Shown here in pieces: positions 37,384-51,064 of a stretch of 64,000 nt of DNA (position 1 is the stretch's first letter; each line of letters starts with the position of its first letter). Location of the stretch: assembly GCA_028752905.1 (NCBI GenBank), contig JAQNBH010000019.1, positions 1,695,001 through 1,759,000 on the forward strand, read 5' to 3'. The notes beneath the pieces were generated by a model, which saw nothing but the letters and a program-made list of their open reading frames with translations, did not search any database and had not been told where the DNA came from. This stretch comes from Cladorhizidae sp. MBARI D1340-BT2. Lineage: Eukaryota; Porifera; Demospongiae; Poecilosclerida; Cladorhizidae. The translations under genes were made by a program, and so were the position numbers.

Positions 37384-40300
37384 TAGATTCTCCACACTTC
37401 ACTGAATAGACTTGATATATAGCTCTAAAGGTAGGCCTCTCTCTGTTCTCTCTCTTGATACCAAACATCCGTATATTCTGCATACATAGAATCACAAGAT
37501 AGGTTTCTCTATGTGTTCTCTATCTTGATGCTAAACAGGTTAGCTTCATAGATTCTCCACACTTCACTGTATAAACTTGATATATAGCTATTAAGATAGG
37601 TCTCTCCCTGTGCTCTCTGTTGATATCAAACATCCATAATATTCTGCACACTTCACTGTAATGGACTTGATATGATTCGAATGATAGGTTTCATTATGTG
37701 TTCTCTATCTTGATATTTGCCCTAATTTAGTCTATATATATGTTTCTCATTTTCCCCCCAAAAATCTTGTTATTTTGCCGTAAAGCTCATAACTTTTCTA
37801 CACTTTACCCCAAAAAGATAATTTTTATATCACGGGATAGCCCTTCTAATTATCTGTCTTTTGTACGTGCCAAAATTTTGAGTACTCTAAGTATTAGCAA
37901 GTTATGGTGATTTGAAGTGGTAAGGTTTGCGATCTTTCCTGGCGTTTTCCAGTTGCCAAAGCGGTGGCCTGCCAGTGAAAAACCACTACATTTATTGATA
38001 ATCTGTTGACATGTTGCAGATAAGGGCCTTCTCTATCAGTTGACAAAATCTGGGACTTTGGTCTTGTTAATTAGGGCAGTTATGAATTGTACTCTTACTT
38101 GATGCTAAACATGTTAGCTTCGTAGATTATCCACACTTCACTGAATAGACTTGATGTATAGCTATTAAGATAGGACTCTCTAAGTGCTCTCTCTTGATAC
38201 CAAAAATCCATATATTCTGCACACTTCACTGTAATGGACTTGCAAGATAGGTATCTCTCAGTGTTCTCTATCTTGAGCTAAACATGTTAGCTTCATAGAT
38301 TCTCCACACTTCACTGAATAGACTTGATATATAGCTCTAAAGGTAGGCCTCTCTCTGTTCTCTCTCTTGATACCAAACATCCGTATATTCTGCATACATA
38401 GAATCACAAGATAGGTTTCTCTATGTGTTCTCTATCTTGATGCTAAACAGGTTAGCTTCATAGATTCTCCACACTTCACTGTATAAACTTGATATATAGC
38501 TATTAAGATAGGTCTCTCCCTGTGCTCTCTGTTGATATCAAACATCCATAATATTCTGCACACTTCACTGTAATGGACTTGATATGATTCGAATGATAGG
38601 TTTCATTATGTGTTCTCTATCTTGATATTTGCCCTAATTTAGTCTATATATATGTTTCTCATTTTCCCCCCAAAAATCTTGTTATTTTGCCGTAAAGCTC
38701 ATAACTTTTCTACACTCTACCCCAAAAAGATAATTTTTATATCACCGGATAGCCCTTCTAATTATCTGTCTTTTGTACGTGCCAAAATTTTGAGTACTCT
38801 AAGTATTAGCAAGTTATGGTGATTTGAAGTGGTAAGGTTTGCGATCTTTCCTGGCGTTTTCCAGTTGCCAAAGCGGTGGCCTGCCAGTGAAAAACCACTA
38901 CATTTATTGATAATCTGTTGACATGTTGCAGATAAGGGCCTTCTCTATCAGTTGACAAAATCTGGGACTTTGGTCTTGTTAATTAGGGCAGTTATGAATT
39001 GTACTCTTACTTGATGCTAAACATGTTAGCTTCGTAGATTATCCACACTTCACTGAATAGACTTGATGTATAGCTATTAAGATAGGACTCTCTAAGTGCT
39101 CTCTCTTGATACCAAACATCCATATATTCTGCACACTTCACTGTAATGGACTTGCAAGATAGGTATCTCTCAGTGTTCTCTATCTTGAGCTAAACATGTT
39201 AGCTTCATAGATTCTCCACACTTCACTGAATAGACTTGATATATAGCTCTAAAGGTAGGCCTCTCTCTGTTCTCTCTCTTGATACCAAACATCCGTATAT
39301 TCTGCATACATAGAATCACAAGATAGGTTTCTCTATGTGTTCTCTATCTTGATGCTAAACAGGTTAGCTTCATAGATTCTCCACACTTCACTGTATAAAC
39401 TTGATATATAGCTATTAAGATAGGTCTCTCCCTGTGCTCTCTGTTGATATCAAACATCCATAATATTCTGCACACTTCACTGTAATGGACTTGATATGAT
39501 TCGAATGATAGGTTTCATTATGTGTTCTCTATCTTGATATTTGCCCTAATTTAGTCTATATATATGTTTCTCATTTTCCCCCCAAAAATCTTGTTATTTT
39601 GCCGTAAAGCTCATAACTTTTCTACACTTTACCCCAAAAAGATAATTTTTATATCACGGGATAGCCCTTCTAATTATCTGTCTTTTGTACGTGCCAAAAT
39701 TTTGAGTACTCTAAGTATTAGCAAGTTATGGTGATTTGAAGTGGTAAGGTTTGCGATCTTTCCTGGCGTTTTCCAGTTGCCAAAGCGGTGGCCTGCCAGT
39801 GAAAAACCACTACATTTATTGATAATCTGTTGACATGTTGCAGATAAGGGCCTTCTCTATCAGTTGACAAAATCTGGGACTTTGGTCTTGTTAATTAGGG
39901 CAGTTATGAATTGTACTCTTACTTGATGCTAAACATGTTAGCTTCGTAGATTATCCACACTTCACTGAATAGACTTGATGTATAGCTATTAAGATAGGAC
40001 TCTCTAAGTGCTCTCTCTTGATACCAAAAATCCATATATTCTGCACACTTCACTGTAATGGACTTGCAAGATAGGTATCTCTCAGTGTTCTCTATCTTGA
40101 GCTAAACATGTTAGCTTCATAGATTCTCCACACTTCACTGAATAGACTTGATATATAGCTCTAAAGGTAGGCCTCTCTCTGTTCTCTCTCTTGATACCAA
40201 ACATCCGTATATTCTGCATACATAGAATCACAAGATAGGTTTCTCTATGTGTTCTCTATCTTGATGCTAAACAGGTTAGCTTCATAGATTCTCCACACTT

Positions 40301-43300
40301 CACTGTATAAACTTGATATATAGCTATTAAGATAGGTCTCTCCCTGTGCTCTCTGTTGATATCAAACATCCATAATATTCTGCACACTTCACTGTAATGG
40401 ACTTGATATGATTCGAATGATAGGTTTCATTATGTGTTCTCTATCTTGATATTTGCCCTAATTTAGTCTATATATATGTTTCTCATTTTCCCCCCAAAAA
40501 TCTTGTTATTTTGCCGTAAAGCTCATAACTTTTCTACACTCTACCCCAAAAAGATAATTTTTATATCACCGGATAGCCCTTCTAATTATCTGTCTTTTGT
40601 ACGTGCCAAAATTTTGAGTACTCTAAGTATTAGCAAGTTATGGTGATTTGAAGTGGTAAGGTTTGCGATCTTTCCTGGCGTTTTCCAGTTGCCAAAGCGG
40701 TGGCCTGCCAGTGAAAAACCACTACATTTATTGATAATCTGTTGACATGTTGCAGATAAGGGCCTTCTCTATCAGTTGACAAAATCTGGGACTTTGGTCT
40801 TGTTAATTAGGGCAGTTATGAATTGTACTCTTACTTGATGCTAAACATGTTAGCTTCGTAGATTATCCACACTTCACTGAATAGACTTGATGTATAGCTA
40901 TTAAGATAGGACTCTCTAAGTGCTCTCTCTTGATACCAAACATCCATATATTCTGCACACTTCACTGTAATGGACTTGCAAGATAGGTATCTCTCAGTGT
41001 TCTCTATCTTGAGCTAAACATGTTAGCTTCATAGATTCTCCACACTTCACTGAATAGACTTGATATATAGCTCTAAAGGTAGGCCTCTCTCTGTTCTCTC
41101 TCTTGATACCAAACATCCGTATATTCTGCATACATAGAATCACAAGATAGGTTTCTCTATGTGTTCTCTATCTTGATGCTAAACAGGTTAGCTTCATAGA
41201 TTCTCCACACTTCACTGTATAAACTTGATATATAGCTATTAAGATAGGTCTCTCCCTGTGCTCTCTGTTGATATCAAACATCCATAATATTCTGCACACT
41301 TCACTGTAATGGACTTGATATGATTCGAATGATAGGTTTCATTATGTGTTCTCTATCTTGATATTTGCCCTAATTTAGTCTATATATATGTTTCTCATTT
41401 TCCCCCCAAAAATCTTGTTATTTTGCCGTAAAGCTCATAACTTTTCTACACTTTACCCCAAAAAGATAATTTTTATATCACGGGATAGCCCTTCTAATTA
41501 TCTGTCTTTTGTACGTGCCAAAATTTTGAGTACTCTAAGTATTAGCAAGTTATGGTGATTTGAAGTGGTAAGGTTTGCGATCTTTCCTGGCGTTTTCCAG
41601 TTGCCAAAGCGGTGGCCTGCCAGTGAAAAACCACTACATTTATTGATAATCTGTTGACATGTTGCAGATAAGGGCCTTCTCTATCAGTTGACAAAATCTG
41701 GGACTTTGGTCTTGTTAATTAGGGCAGTTATGAATTGTACTCTTACTTGATGCTAAACATGTTAGCTTCGTAGATTATCCACACTTCACTGAATAGACTT
41801 GATGTATAGCTATTAAGATAGGACTCTCTAAGTGCTCTCTCTTGATACCAAACATCCATATATTCTGCACACTTCACTGTAATGGACTTGCAAGATAGGT
41901 ATCTCTCAGTGTTCTCTATCTTGAGCTAAACATGTTAGCTTCATAGATTCTCCACACTTCACTGAATAGACTTGATATATAGCTCTAAAGGTAGGCCTCT
42001 CTCTGTTCTCTCTCTTGATACCAAACATCCGTATATTCTGCATACATAGAATCACAAGATAGGTTTCTCTATGTGTTCTCTATCTTGATGCTAAACAGGT
42101 TAGCTTCATAGATTCTCCACACTTCACTGTATAAACTTGATATATAGCTATTAAGATAGGTCTCTCCCTGTGCTCTCTGTTGATATCAAACATCCATAAT
42201 ATTCTGCACACTTCACTGTAATGGACTTGATATGATTCGAATGATAGGTTTCATTATGTGTTCTCTATCTTGATATTTGCCCTAATTTAGTCTATATATA
42301 TGTTTCTCATTTTCCCCTCAAAAATCTTGTTATTTTGCCGTAAAGCTCATAACTTTTCTACACTCTACCCCAAAAAGATAATTTTTATATCACCGGATAG
42401 CCCTTCTAATTATCTGTCTTTTGTACGTGCCAAAATTTTGAGTACTCTAAGTATTAGCAAGTTATGGTGATTTGAAGTGGTAAGGTTTGCGATCTTTCCT
42501 GGCGTTTTCCAGTTGCCAAAGCGGTGGCCTGCCAGTGAAAAACCACTACATTTATTGATAATCTGTTGACATGTTGCAGATAAGGGCCTTCTCTATCAGT
42601 TGACAAAATCTGGGACTTTGGTCTTGTTAATTAGGGCAGTTATGAATTGTACTCTTACTTGATGCTAAACATGTTAGCTTCGTAGATTATCCACACTTCA
42701 CTGAATAGACTTGATGTATAGCTATTAAGATAGGACTCTCTAAGTGCTCTCTCTTGATACCAAACATCCATATATTCTGCACACTTCACTGTAATGGACT
42801 TGCAAGATAGGTATCTCTCAGTGTTCTCTATCTTGAGCTAAACATGTTAGCTTCATAGATTCTCCACACTTCACTGAATAGACTTGATATATAGCTCTAA
42901 AGGTAGGCCTCTCTCTGTTCTCTCTCTTGATACCAAACATCCGTATATTCTGCATACATAGAATCACAAGATAGGTTTCTCTATGTGTTCTCTATCTTGA
43001 TGCTAAACAGGTTAGCTTCATAGATTCTCCACACTTCACTGTATAAACTTGATATATAGCTATTAAGATAGGTCTCTCCCTGTGCTCTCTGTTGATATCA
43101 AACATCCATAATATTCTGCACACTTCACTGTAATGGACTTGATATGATTCGAATGATAGGTTTCATTATGTGTTCTCTATCTTGATATTTGCCCTAATTT
43201 AGTCTATATATATGTTTCTCATTTTCCCCCCAAAAATCTTGTTATTTTGCCGTAAAGCTCATAACTTTTCTACACTTTACCCCAAAAAGATAATTTTTAT

Positions 43301-43767
43301 ATCACGGGATAGCCCTTCTAATTATCTGTCTTTTGTACGTGCCAAAATTTTGAGTACTCTAAGTATTAGCAAGTTATGGTGATTTGAAGTGGTAAGGTTT
43401 GCGATCTTTCCTGGCGTTTTCCAGTTGCCAAAGCGGTGGCCTGCCAGTGAAAAACCACTACATTTATTGATAATCTGTTGACATGTTGCAGATAAGGGCC
43501 TTCTCTATCAGTTGACAAAATCTGGGACTTTGGTCTTGTTAATTAGGGCAGTTATGAATTGTACTCTTACTTGATGCTAAACATGTTAGCTTCGTAGATT
43601 ATCCACACTTCACTGAATAGACTTGATGTATAGCTATTAAGATAGGACTCTCTAAGTGCTCTCTCTTGATACCAAACATCCATATATTCTGCACACTTCA
43701 CTGTAATGGACTTGCAAGATAGGTATCTCTCAGTGTTCTCTATCTTGAGCTAAACATGTTAGCTTCA
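36472..43767 (+). repeat. Units 41-48: dimeric higher-order repeat (1,824 bp, four copies)
   Basis: Haplotypes alternate H3, H1 four times without a break. Units 42 and 44 also share a private change at offset 822 (ccaaaaatcc for ccaaacatcc; 38205 and 40029), 1,824 bp apart, which supports copying of the two-unit block. Unit 47 has a private t in the C run (tttcccctcaaaa). Confidence 0.75.
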
Positions 43768-46700
43768 TAGATTCTCCACACTTCACTGAATAGACTTGAT
43801 ATATAGCTCTAAAGGTAGGCCTCTCTCTGTTTTCTCTCTTGATACCAAACATCCGTATATTCTGCATACATAGAATCACAAGATAGGTTTCTCTATGTGT
43901 TCTCTATCTTGATGCTAAACAGGTTAGCTTCATAGATTCTCCACACTTCACTGTATAAACTTGATATATAGCTATTAAGATAGGTCTCTCCCTGTGCTCT
44001 CTGTTGATATCAAACATCCATAATATTCTGCACACTTCACTGTAATGGACTTGATATGATTCGAATGATAGGTTTCATTATGTGTTCTCTATCTTGATAT
44101 TTGCCCTAATTTAGTCTATATATATGTTTCTCATTTTCCCCCCAAAAATCTTGTTATTTTGCCGTAAAGCTCACAACTTTTCTACACTCTACTCCAAAAA
44201 GATAATTTTTATATCACCGGATAGCCCTTCTAATTATCTGTCTTTTGTACGTGCCAAAATTTTGAGTACTCTAAGTATTAGCAAGTTATGGTGATTTGAA
44301 GTGGTAAGGTTTGCGATCTTTCCTGGCGTTTTCCAGTTGCCAAAGCGGTGGCCTGCCAGTGAAAAACCACTACATTTATTGATAATCTGTTGACATGTTG
44401 CAGATAAGGGCCTTCTCTATCAGTTGACAAAATCTGGGACTTTGGTCTTGTTAATTAGGGCAGTTATGAATTGTACTCTTACTTGATGCTAAACATGTTA
44501 GCTTCGTAGATTATCCACACTTCACTGAATAGACTTGATGTATAGCTATTAAGATAGGACTCTCTAAGTGCTCTCTCTTGATACCAAACATCCATATATT
44601 CTGCACACTTCACTGTAATGGACTTGCAAGATAGGTATCTCTCAGTGTTCTCTATCTTGAGCTAAACATGTTAGCTTCATAGATTCTCCACACTTCACTG
44701 AATAGACTTGATATATAGCTCTAAAGGTAGGCCTCTCTCTGTTCTCTCTCTTGATACCAAACATCCGTATATTCTGCATACATAGAATCACAAGATAGGT
44801 TTCTCTATGTGTTCTCTATCTTGATGCTAAACAGGTTAGCTTCATAGATTCTCCACACTTCACTGTATAAACTTGATATATAGCTATTAAGATAGGTCTC
44901 TCCCTGTGCTCTCTGTTGATATCAAACATCCATAATATTCTGCACACTTCACTGTAATGGACTTGATATGATTCGAATGATAGGTTTCATTATGTGTTCT
45001 CTATCTTGATATTTGCCCTAATTTAGTCTATATATATGTTTCTCATTTCCCCCCCAAAAATCTTGTTATTTTGCCGTAAAGCTCATAACTTTTCTACACT
45101 TTACCCCAAAAAGATAATTTTTATATCACGGGATAGCCCTTCTAATTATCTGTCTTTTGTACGTGCCAAAATTTTGAGTACTCTAAGTATTAGCAAGTTA
45201 TGGTGATTTGAAGTGGTAAGGTTTGCGATCTTTCCTGGCGTTTTCCAGTTGCCAAAGCGGTGGCCTGCCAGTGAAAAACCACTACATTTATTGATAATCT
45301 GTTGACATGTTGCAGATAAGGGCCTTCTCTATCAGTTGACAAAATCTGGGACTTTGGTCTTGTTAATTAGGGCAGTTATGAATTGTACTCTTACTTGATG
45401 CTAAACATGTTAGCTTCGTAGATTATCCACACTTCACTGAATAGACTTGATGTATAGCTATTAAGATAGGACTCTCTAAGTGCTCTCTCTTGATACCAAA
45501 CATCCATATATTCTGCACACTTCACTGTAATGGACTTGCAAGATAGGTATCTCTCAGTGTTCTCTATCTTGAGCTAAACATGTTAGCTTCATAGATTCTC
45601 CACACTTCACTGAATAGACTTGATATATAGCTCTAAAGGTAGGCCTCTCTCTGTTCTCTCTCTTGATACCAAACATCCGTATATTCTGCATACATAGAAT
45701 CACAAGATAGGTTTCTCTATGTGTTCTCTATCTTGATGCTAAACAGGTTAGCTTCATAGATTCTCCACACTTCACTGTATAAACTTGATATATAGCTATT
45801 AAGATAGGTCTCTCCCTGTGCTCTCTGTTGATATCAAACATCCATAATATTCTGCACACTTCACTGTAATGGACTTGATATGATTCGAATGATAGGTTTC
45901 ATTATGTGTTCTCTATCTTGATATTTGCCCTAATTTAGTCTATATATATGTTTCTCATTTCCCCCCCAAAAATCTTGTTATTTTGCCGTAAAGCTCATAA
46001 CTTTTCTACACTCTACCCCAAAAAGATAATTTTTATATCACCGGATAGCCCTTCTAATTATCTGTCTTTTGTACGTGCCAAAATTTTGAGTACTCTAAGT
46101 ATTAGCAAGTTATGGTGATTTGAAGTGGTAAGGTTTGCGATCTTTCCTGGCGTTTTCCAGTTGCCAAAGCGGTGGCCTGCCAGTGAAAAACCACTACATT
46201 TATTGATAATCTGTTGACATGTTGCAGATAAGGGCCTTCTCTATCAGTTGACAAAATCTGGGACTTTGGTCTTGTTAATTAGGGCAGTTATGAATTGTAC
46301 TCTTACTTGATGCTAAACATGTTAGCTTCGTAGATTATCCACACTTCACTGAATAGACTTGATGTATAGCTATTAAGATAGGACTCTCTAAGTGCTCTCT
46401 CTTGATACCAAACATCCATATATTCTGCACACTTCACTGTAATGGACTTGCAAGATAGGTATCTCTCAGTGTTCTCTATCTTGAGCTAAACATGTTAGCT
46501 TCATAGATTCTCCACACTTCACTGAATAGACTTGATATATAGCTCTAAAGGTAGGCCTCTCTCTGTTCTCTCTCTTGATACCAAACATCCGTATATTCTG
46601 CATACATAGAATCACAAGATAGGTTTCTCTATGTGTTCTCTATCTTGATGCTAAACAGGTTAGCTTCATAGATTCTCCACACTTCACTGTATAAACTTGA

Positions 46701-48327
46701 TATATAGCTATTAAGATAGGTCTCTCCCTGTGCTCTCTGTTGATATCAAACATCCATAATATTCTGCACACTTCACTGTAATGGACTTGATATGATTCGA
46801 ATGATAGGTTTCATTATGTGTTCTCTATCTTGATATTTGCCCTAATTTAGTCTATATATATGTTTCTCATTTCCCCCCCAAAAATCTTGTTATTTTGCCG
46901 TAAAGCTCATAACTTTTCTACACTCTACCCCAAAAAGATAATTTTTATATCACCGGATAGCCCTTCTAATTATCTGTCTTTTGTACGTGCCAAAATTTTG
47001 AGTACTCTAAGTATTAGCAAGTTATGGTGATTTGAAGTGGTAAGGTTTGCGATCTTTCCTGGCGTTTTCCAGTTGCCAAAGCGGTGGCCTGCCAGTGAAA
47101 AACCACTACATTTATTGATAATCTGTTGACATGTTGCAGATAAGGGCCTTCTCTATCAGTTGACAAAATCTGGGACTTTGGTCTTGTTAATTAGGGCAGT
47201 TATGAATTGTACTCTTACTTGATGCTAAACATGTTAGCTTCGTAGATTATCCACACTTCACTGAATAGACTTGATGTATAGCTATTAAGATAGGACTCTC
47301 TAAGTGCTCTCTCTTGATACCAAACATCCATATATTCTGCACACTTCACTGTAATGGACTTGCAAGATAGGTATCTCTCAGTGTTCTCTATCTTGAGCTA
47401 AACATGTTAGCTTCATAGATTCTCCACACTTCACTGAATAGACTTGATATATAGCTCTAAAGGTAGGCCTCTCTCTGTTCTCTCTCTTGATACCAAACAT
47501 CCGTATATTCTGCATACATAGAATCACAAGATAGGTTTCTCTATGTGTTCTCTATCTTGATGCTAAACAGGTTAGCTTCATAGATTCTCCACACTTCACT
47601 GTATAAACTTGATATATAGCTATTAAGATAGGTCTCTCCCTGTGCTCTCTGTTGATATCAAACATCCATAATATTCTGCACACTTCACTGTAATGGACTT
47701 GATATGATTCGAATGATAGGTTTCATTATGTGTTCTCTATCTTGATATTTGCCCTAATTTAGTCTATATATATGTTTCTCATTTTCCCCCCAAAAATCTT
47801 GTTATTTTGCCGTAAAGCTCATAACTTTTCTACACTTTACCCCAAAAAGATAATTTTTATATCACGGGATAGCCCTTCTAATTATCTGTCTTTTGTACGT
47901 GCCAAAATTTTGAGTACTCTAAGTATTAGCAAGTTATGGTGATTTGAAGTGGTAAGGTTTGCGATCTTTCCTGGCGTTTTCCAGTTGCCAAAGCGGTGGC
48001 CTGCCAGTGAAAAACCACTACATTTATTGATAATCTGTTGACATGTTGCAGATAAGGGCCTTCTCTATCAGTTGACAAAATCTGGGACTTTGGTCTTGTT
48101 AATTAGGGCAGTTATGAATTGTACTCTTACTTGATGCTAAACATGTTAGCTTCGTAGATTATCCACACTTCACTGAATAGACTTGATGTATAGCTATTAA
48201 GATAGGACTCTCTAAGTGCTCTCTCTTGATACCAAACATCCATATATTCTGCACACTTCACTGTAATGGACTTGCAAGATAGGTATCTCTCAGTGTTCTC
48301 TATCTTGAGCTAAACATGTTAGCTTCA

Positions 48328-49240
48328 TAGATTCTCCACACTTCACTGAATAGACTTGATATATAGCTCTAAAGGTAGGCCTCTCTCTGTTCTCTCTCTT
48401 GATACCAAACATCCGTATATTCTGCATACATAGAATCACAAGATAGGTTTCTCTATGTGTTCTCTATCTTGATGCTAAACAGGTTAGCTTCATAGATTCT
48501 CCACACTTCACTGTATAAACTTGATATATAGCTATTAAGATAGGTCTCTCCCTGTGCTCTCTGTTGATATCAAACATCCATAATATTCTGCACACTTCAC
48601 TGTAATGGACTTGATATGATTCGAATGATAGGTTTCATTATGTGTTCTCTATCTTGATATTTGCCCTAATTTAGTCTATATATATGTTTCTCATTTTCCC
48701 CCCAAAAATCTTGTTATTTTGCCGTAAAGCTCATAACTTTTCTACACTTTACCCCCAAAAAGATAATTTTTATATCACGGGATAGCCCTTCTAATTATCT
48801 GTCTTTTGTACGTGCCAAAATTTTGAGTACTCTAAGTATTAGCAAGTTATGGTGATTTGAAGTGGTAAGGTTTGCGATCTTTCCTGGCGTTTTCCAGTTG
48901 CCAAAGCGGTGGCCTGCCAGTGAAAAACCACTACATTTATTGATAATCTGTTGACATGTTGCAGATAAGGGCCTTCTCTATCAGTTGACAAAATCTGGGA
49001 CTTTGGTCTTGTTAATTAGGGCAGTTATGAATTGTACTCTTACTTGATGCTAAACATGTTAGCTTCGTAGATTATCCACACTTCACTGAATAGACTTGAT
49101 GTATAGCTATTAAGATAGGACTCTCTAAGTGCTCTCTCTTGATACCAAACATCCATATATTCTGCACACTTCACTGTAATGGACTTGCAAGATAGGTATC
49201 TCTCAGTGTTCTCTATCTTGAGCTAAACATGTTAGCTTCA
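48328..49240 (+). repeat. Unit 54: 913-bp monomer with one extra C
   Basis: The stretch ctttacccccaaaaag near 48748 has five C where other H1 units have four, giving the only 913-bp unit. A single homopolymer base could be a real insertion or a sequencing error. Confidence 0.85.
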
Positions 49241-50152
49241 TAGATTCTCCACACTTCACTGAATAGACTTGATATATAGCTCTAAAGGTAGGCCTCTCTC
49301 TGTTCTCTCTCTTGATACCAAACATCCGTATATTCTGCATACATAGAATCACAAGATAGGTTTCTCTATGTGTTCTCTATCTTGATGCTAAACAGGTTAG
49401 CTTCATAGATTCTCCACACTTCACTGTATAAACTTGATATATAGCTATTAAGATAGGTCTCTCCCTGTGCTCTCTGTTGATATCAAACATCCATAATATT
49501 CTGCACACTTCAGTGTAATGGACTTGATATGATTCGAATGATAGGTTTCATTATGTGTTCTCTATCTTGATATTTGCCCTAATTTAGTCTATATATATGT
49601 TTCTCATTTCCCCCCCAAAAATCTTGTTATTTTGCCGTAAAGCTCATAACTTTTCTACACTCTACCCCAAAAAGATAATTTTTATATCACCGGATAGCCC
49701 TTCTAATTATCTGTCTTTTGTACGTGCCAAAATTTTGAGTACTCTAAGTATTAGCAAGTTATGGTGATTTGAAGTGGTAAGGTTTGCGATCTTTCCTGGC
49801 GTTTTCCAGTTGCCAAAGCGGTGGCCTGCCAGTGAAAAACCACTACATTTATTGATAATCTGTTGACATGTTGCAGATAAGGGCCTTCTCTATCAGTTGA
49901 CAAAATCTGGGACTTTGGTCTTGTTAATTAGGGCAGTTATGAATTGTACTCTTACTTGATGCTAAACATGTTAGCTTCGTAGATTATCCACACTTCACTG
50001 AATAGACTTGATGTATAGCTATTAAGATAGGACTCTCTAAGTGCTCTCTCTTGATACCAAACATCCATATATTCTGCACACTTCACTGTAATGGACTTGC
50101 AAGATAGGTATCTCTCAGTGTTCTCTATCTTGAGCTAAACATGTTAGCTTCA

Positions 50153-51064
50153 TAGATTCTCCACACTTCACTGAATAGACTTGATATATAGCTCTAAAGG
50201 TAGGCCTCTCTCTGTTCTCTCTCTTGATACCAAACATCCGTATATTCTGCATACATAGAATCACAAGATAGGTTTCTCTATGTGTTCTCTATCTTGATGC
50301 TAAACAGGTTAGCTTCATAGATTCTCCACACTTCACTGTATAAACTTGATATATAGCTATTAAGATAGGTCTCTCCCTGTGCTCTCTGTTGATATCAAAC
50401 ATCCATAATATTCTGCACACTTCACTGTAATGGACTTGATATGATTCGAATGATAGGTTTCATTATGTGTTCTCTATCTTGATATTTGCCCTAATTTAGT
50501 CTATATATATGTTTCTCATTTTCCCCCCAAAAATCTTGTTATTTTGCCGTAAAGCTCATAACTTTTCTACACTTTACCCCAAAAAGATAATTTTTATATC
50601 ACCGGATAGCCCTTCTAATTATCTGTCTTTTGTACGTGCCAAAATTTTGAGTACTCTAAGTATTAGCAAGTTATGGTGATTTGAAGTGGTAAGGTTTGCG
50701 ATCTTTCCTGGCGTTTTCCAGTTGCCAAAGGGGTGGCCTGCCAGTGAAAAACCACTACATTTATTGATAATCTGTTGACATGTTGCAGATAAGGGCCTTC
50801 CCTATCAGTTGACAAAATCTGGGACTTTGGTCTTGTTAATTAGGGCAGTTATGAATTGTACTCTTACTTGATGCTAAACATGTTAGCTTCGTAGATTATC
50901 CACACTTCACTGAATAGACTTGATGTATAGCTATTAAGATAGGACTCTCTAAGTGCTCTCTCTTGATACCAAACATCCATATATTCTGCACACTTCACTG
51001 TAATGGACTTGCAAGATAGGTATCTCTCAGTGTTCTCTATCTTGAGCTAAATATGTTAGCTTCA
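50153..51064 (+). repeat. Unit 56: the most diverged monomer outside the variable window
   Basis: Three private substitutions lie outside the hypervariable window: g at 50731 (aaaggggtgg), c at 50801 (cttccctatc) and t at 51052 (ctaaatatgtt). Its haplotype H8 is otherwise seen only in units 17 and 23, about 27 kb or more away. Confidence 0.8.
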
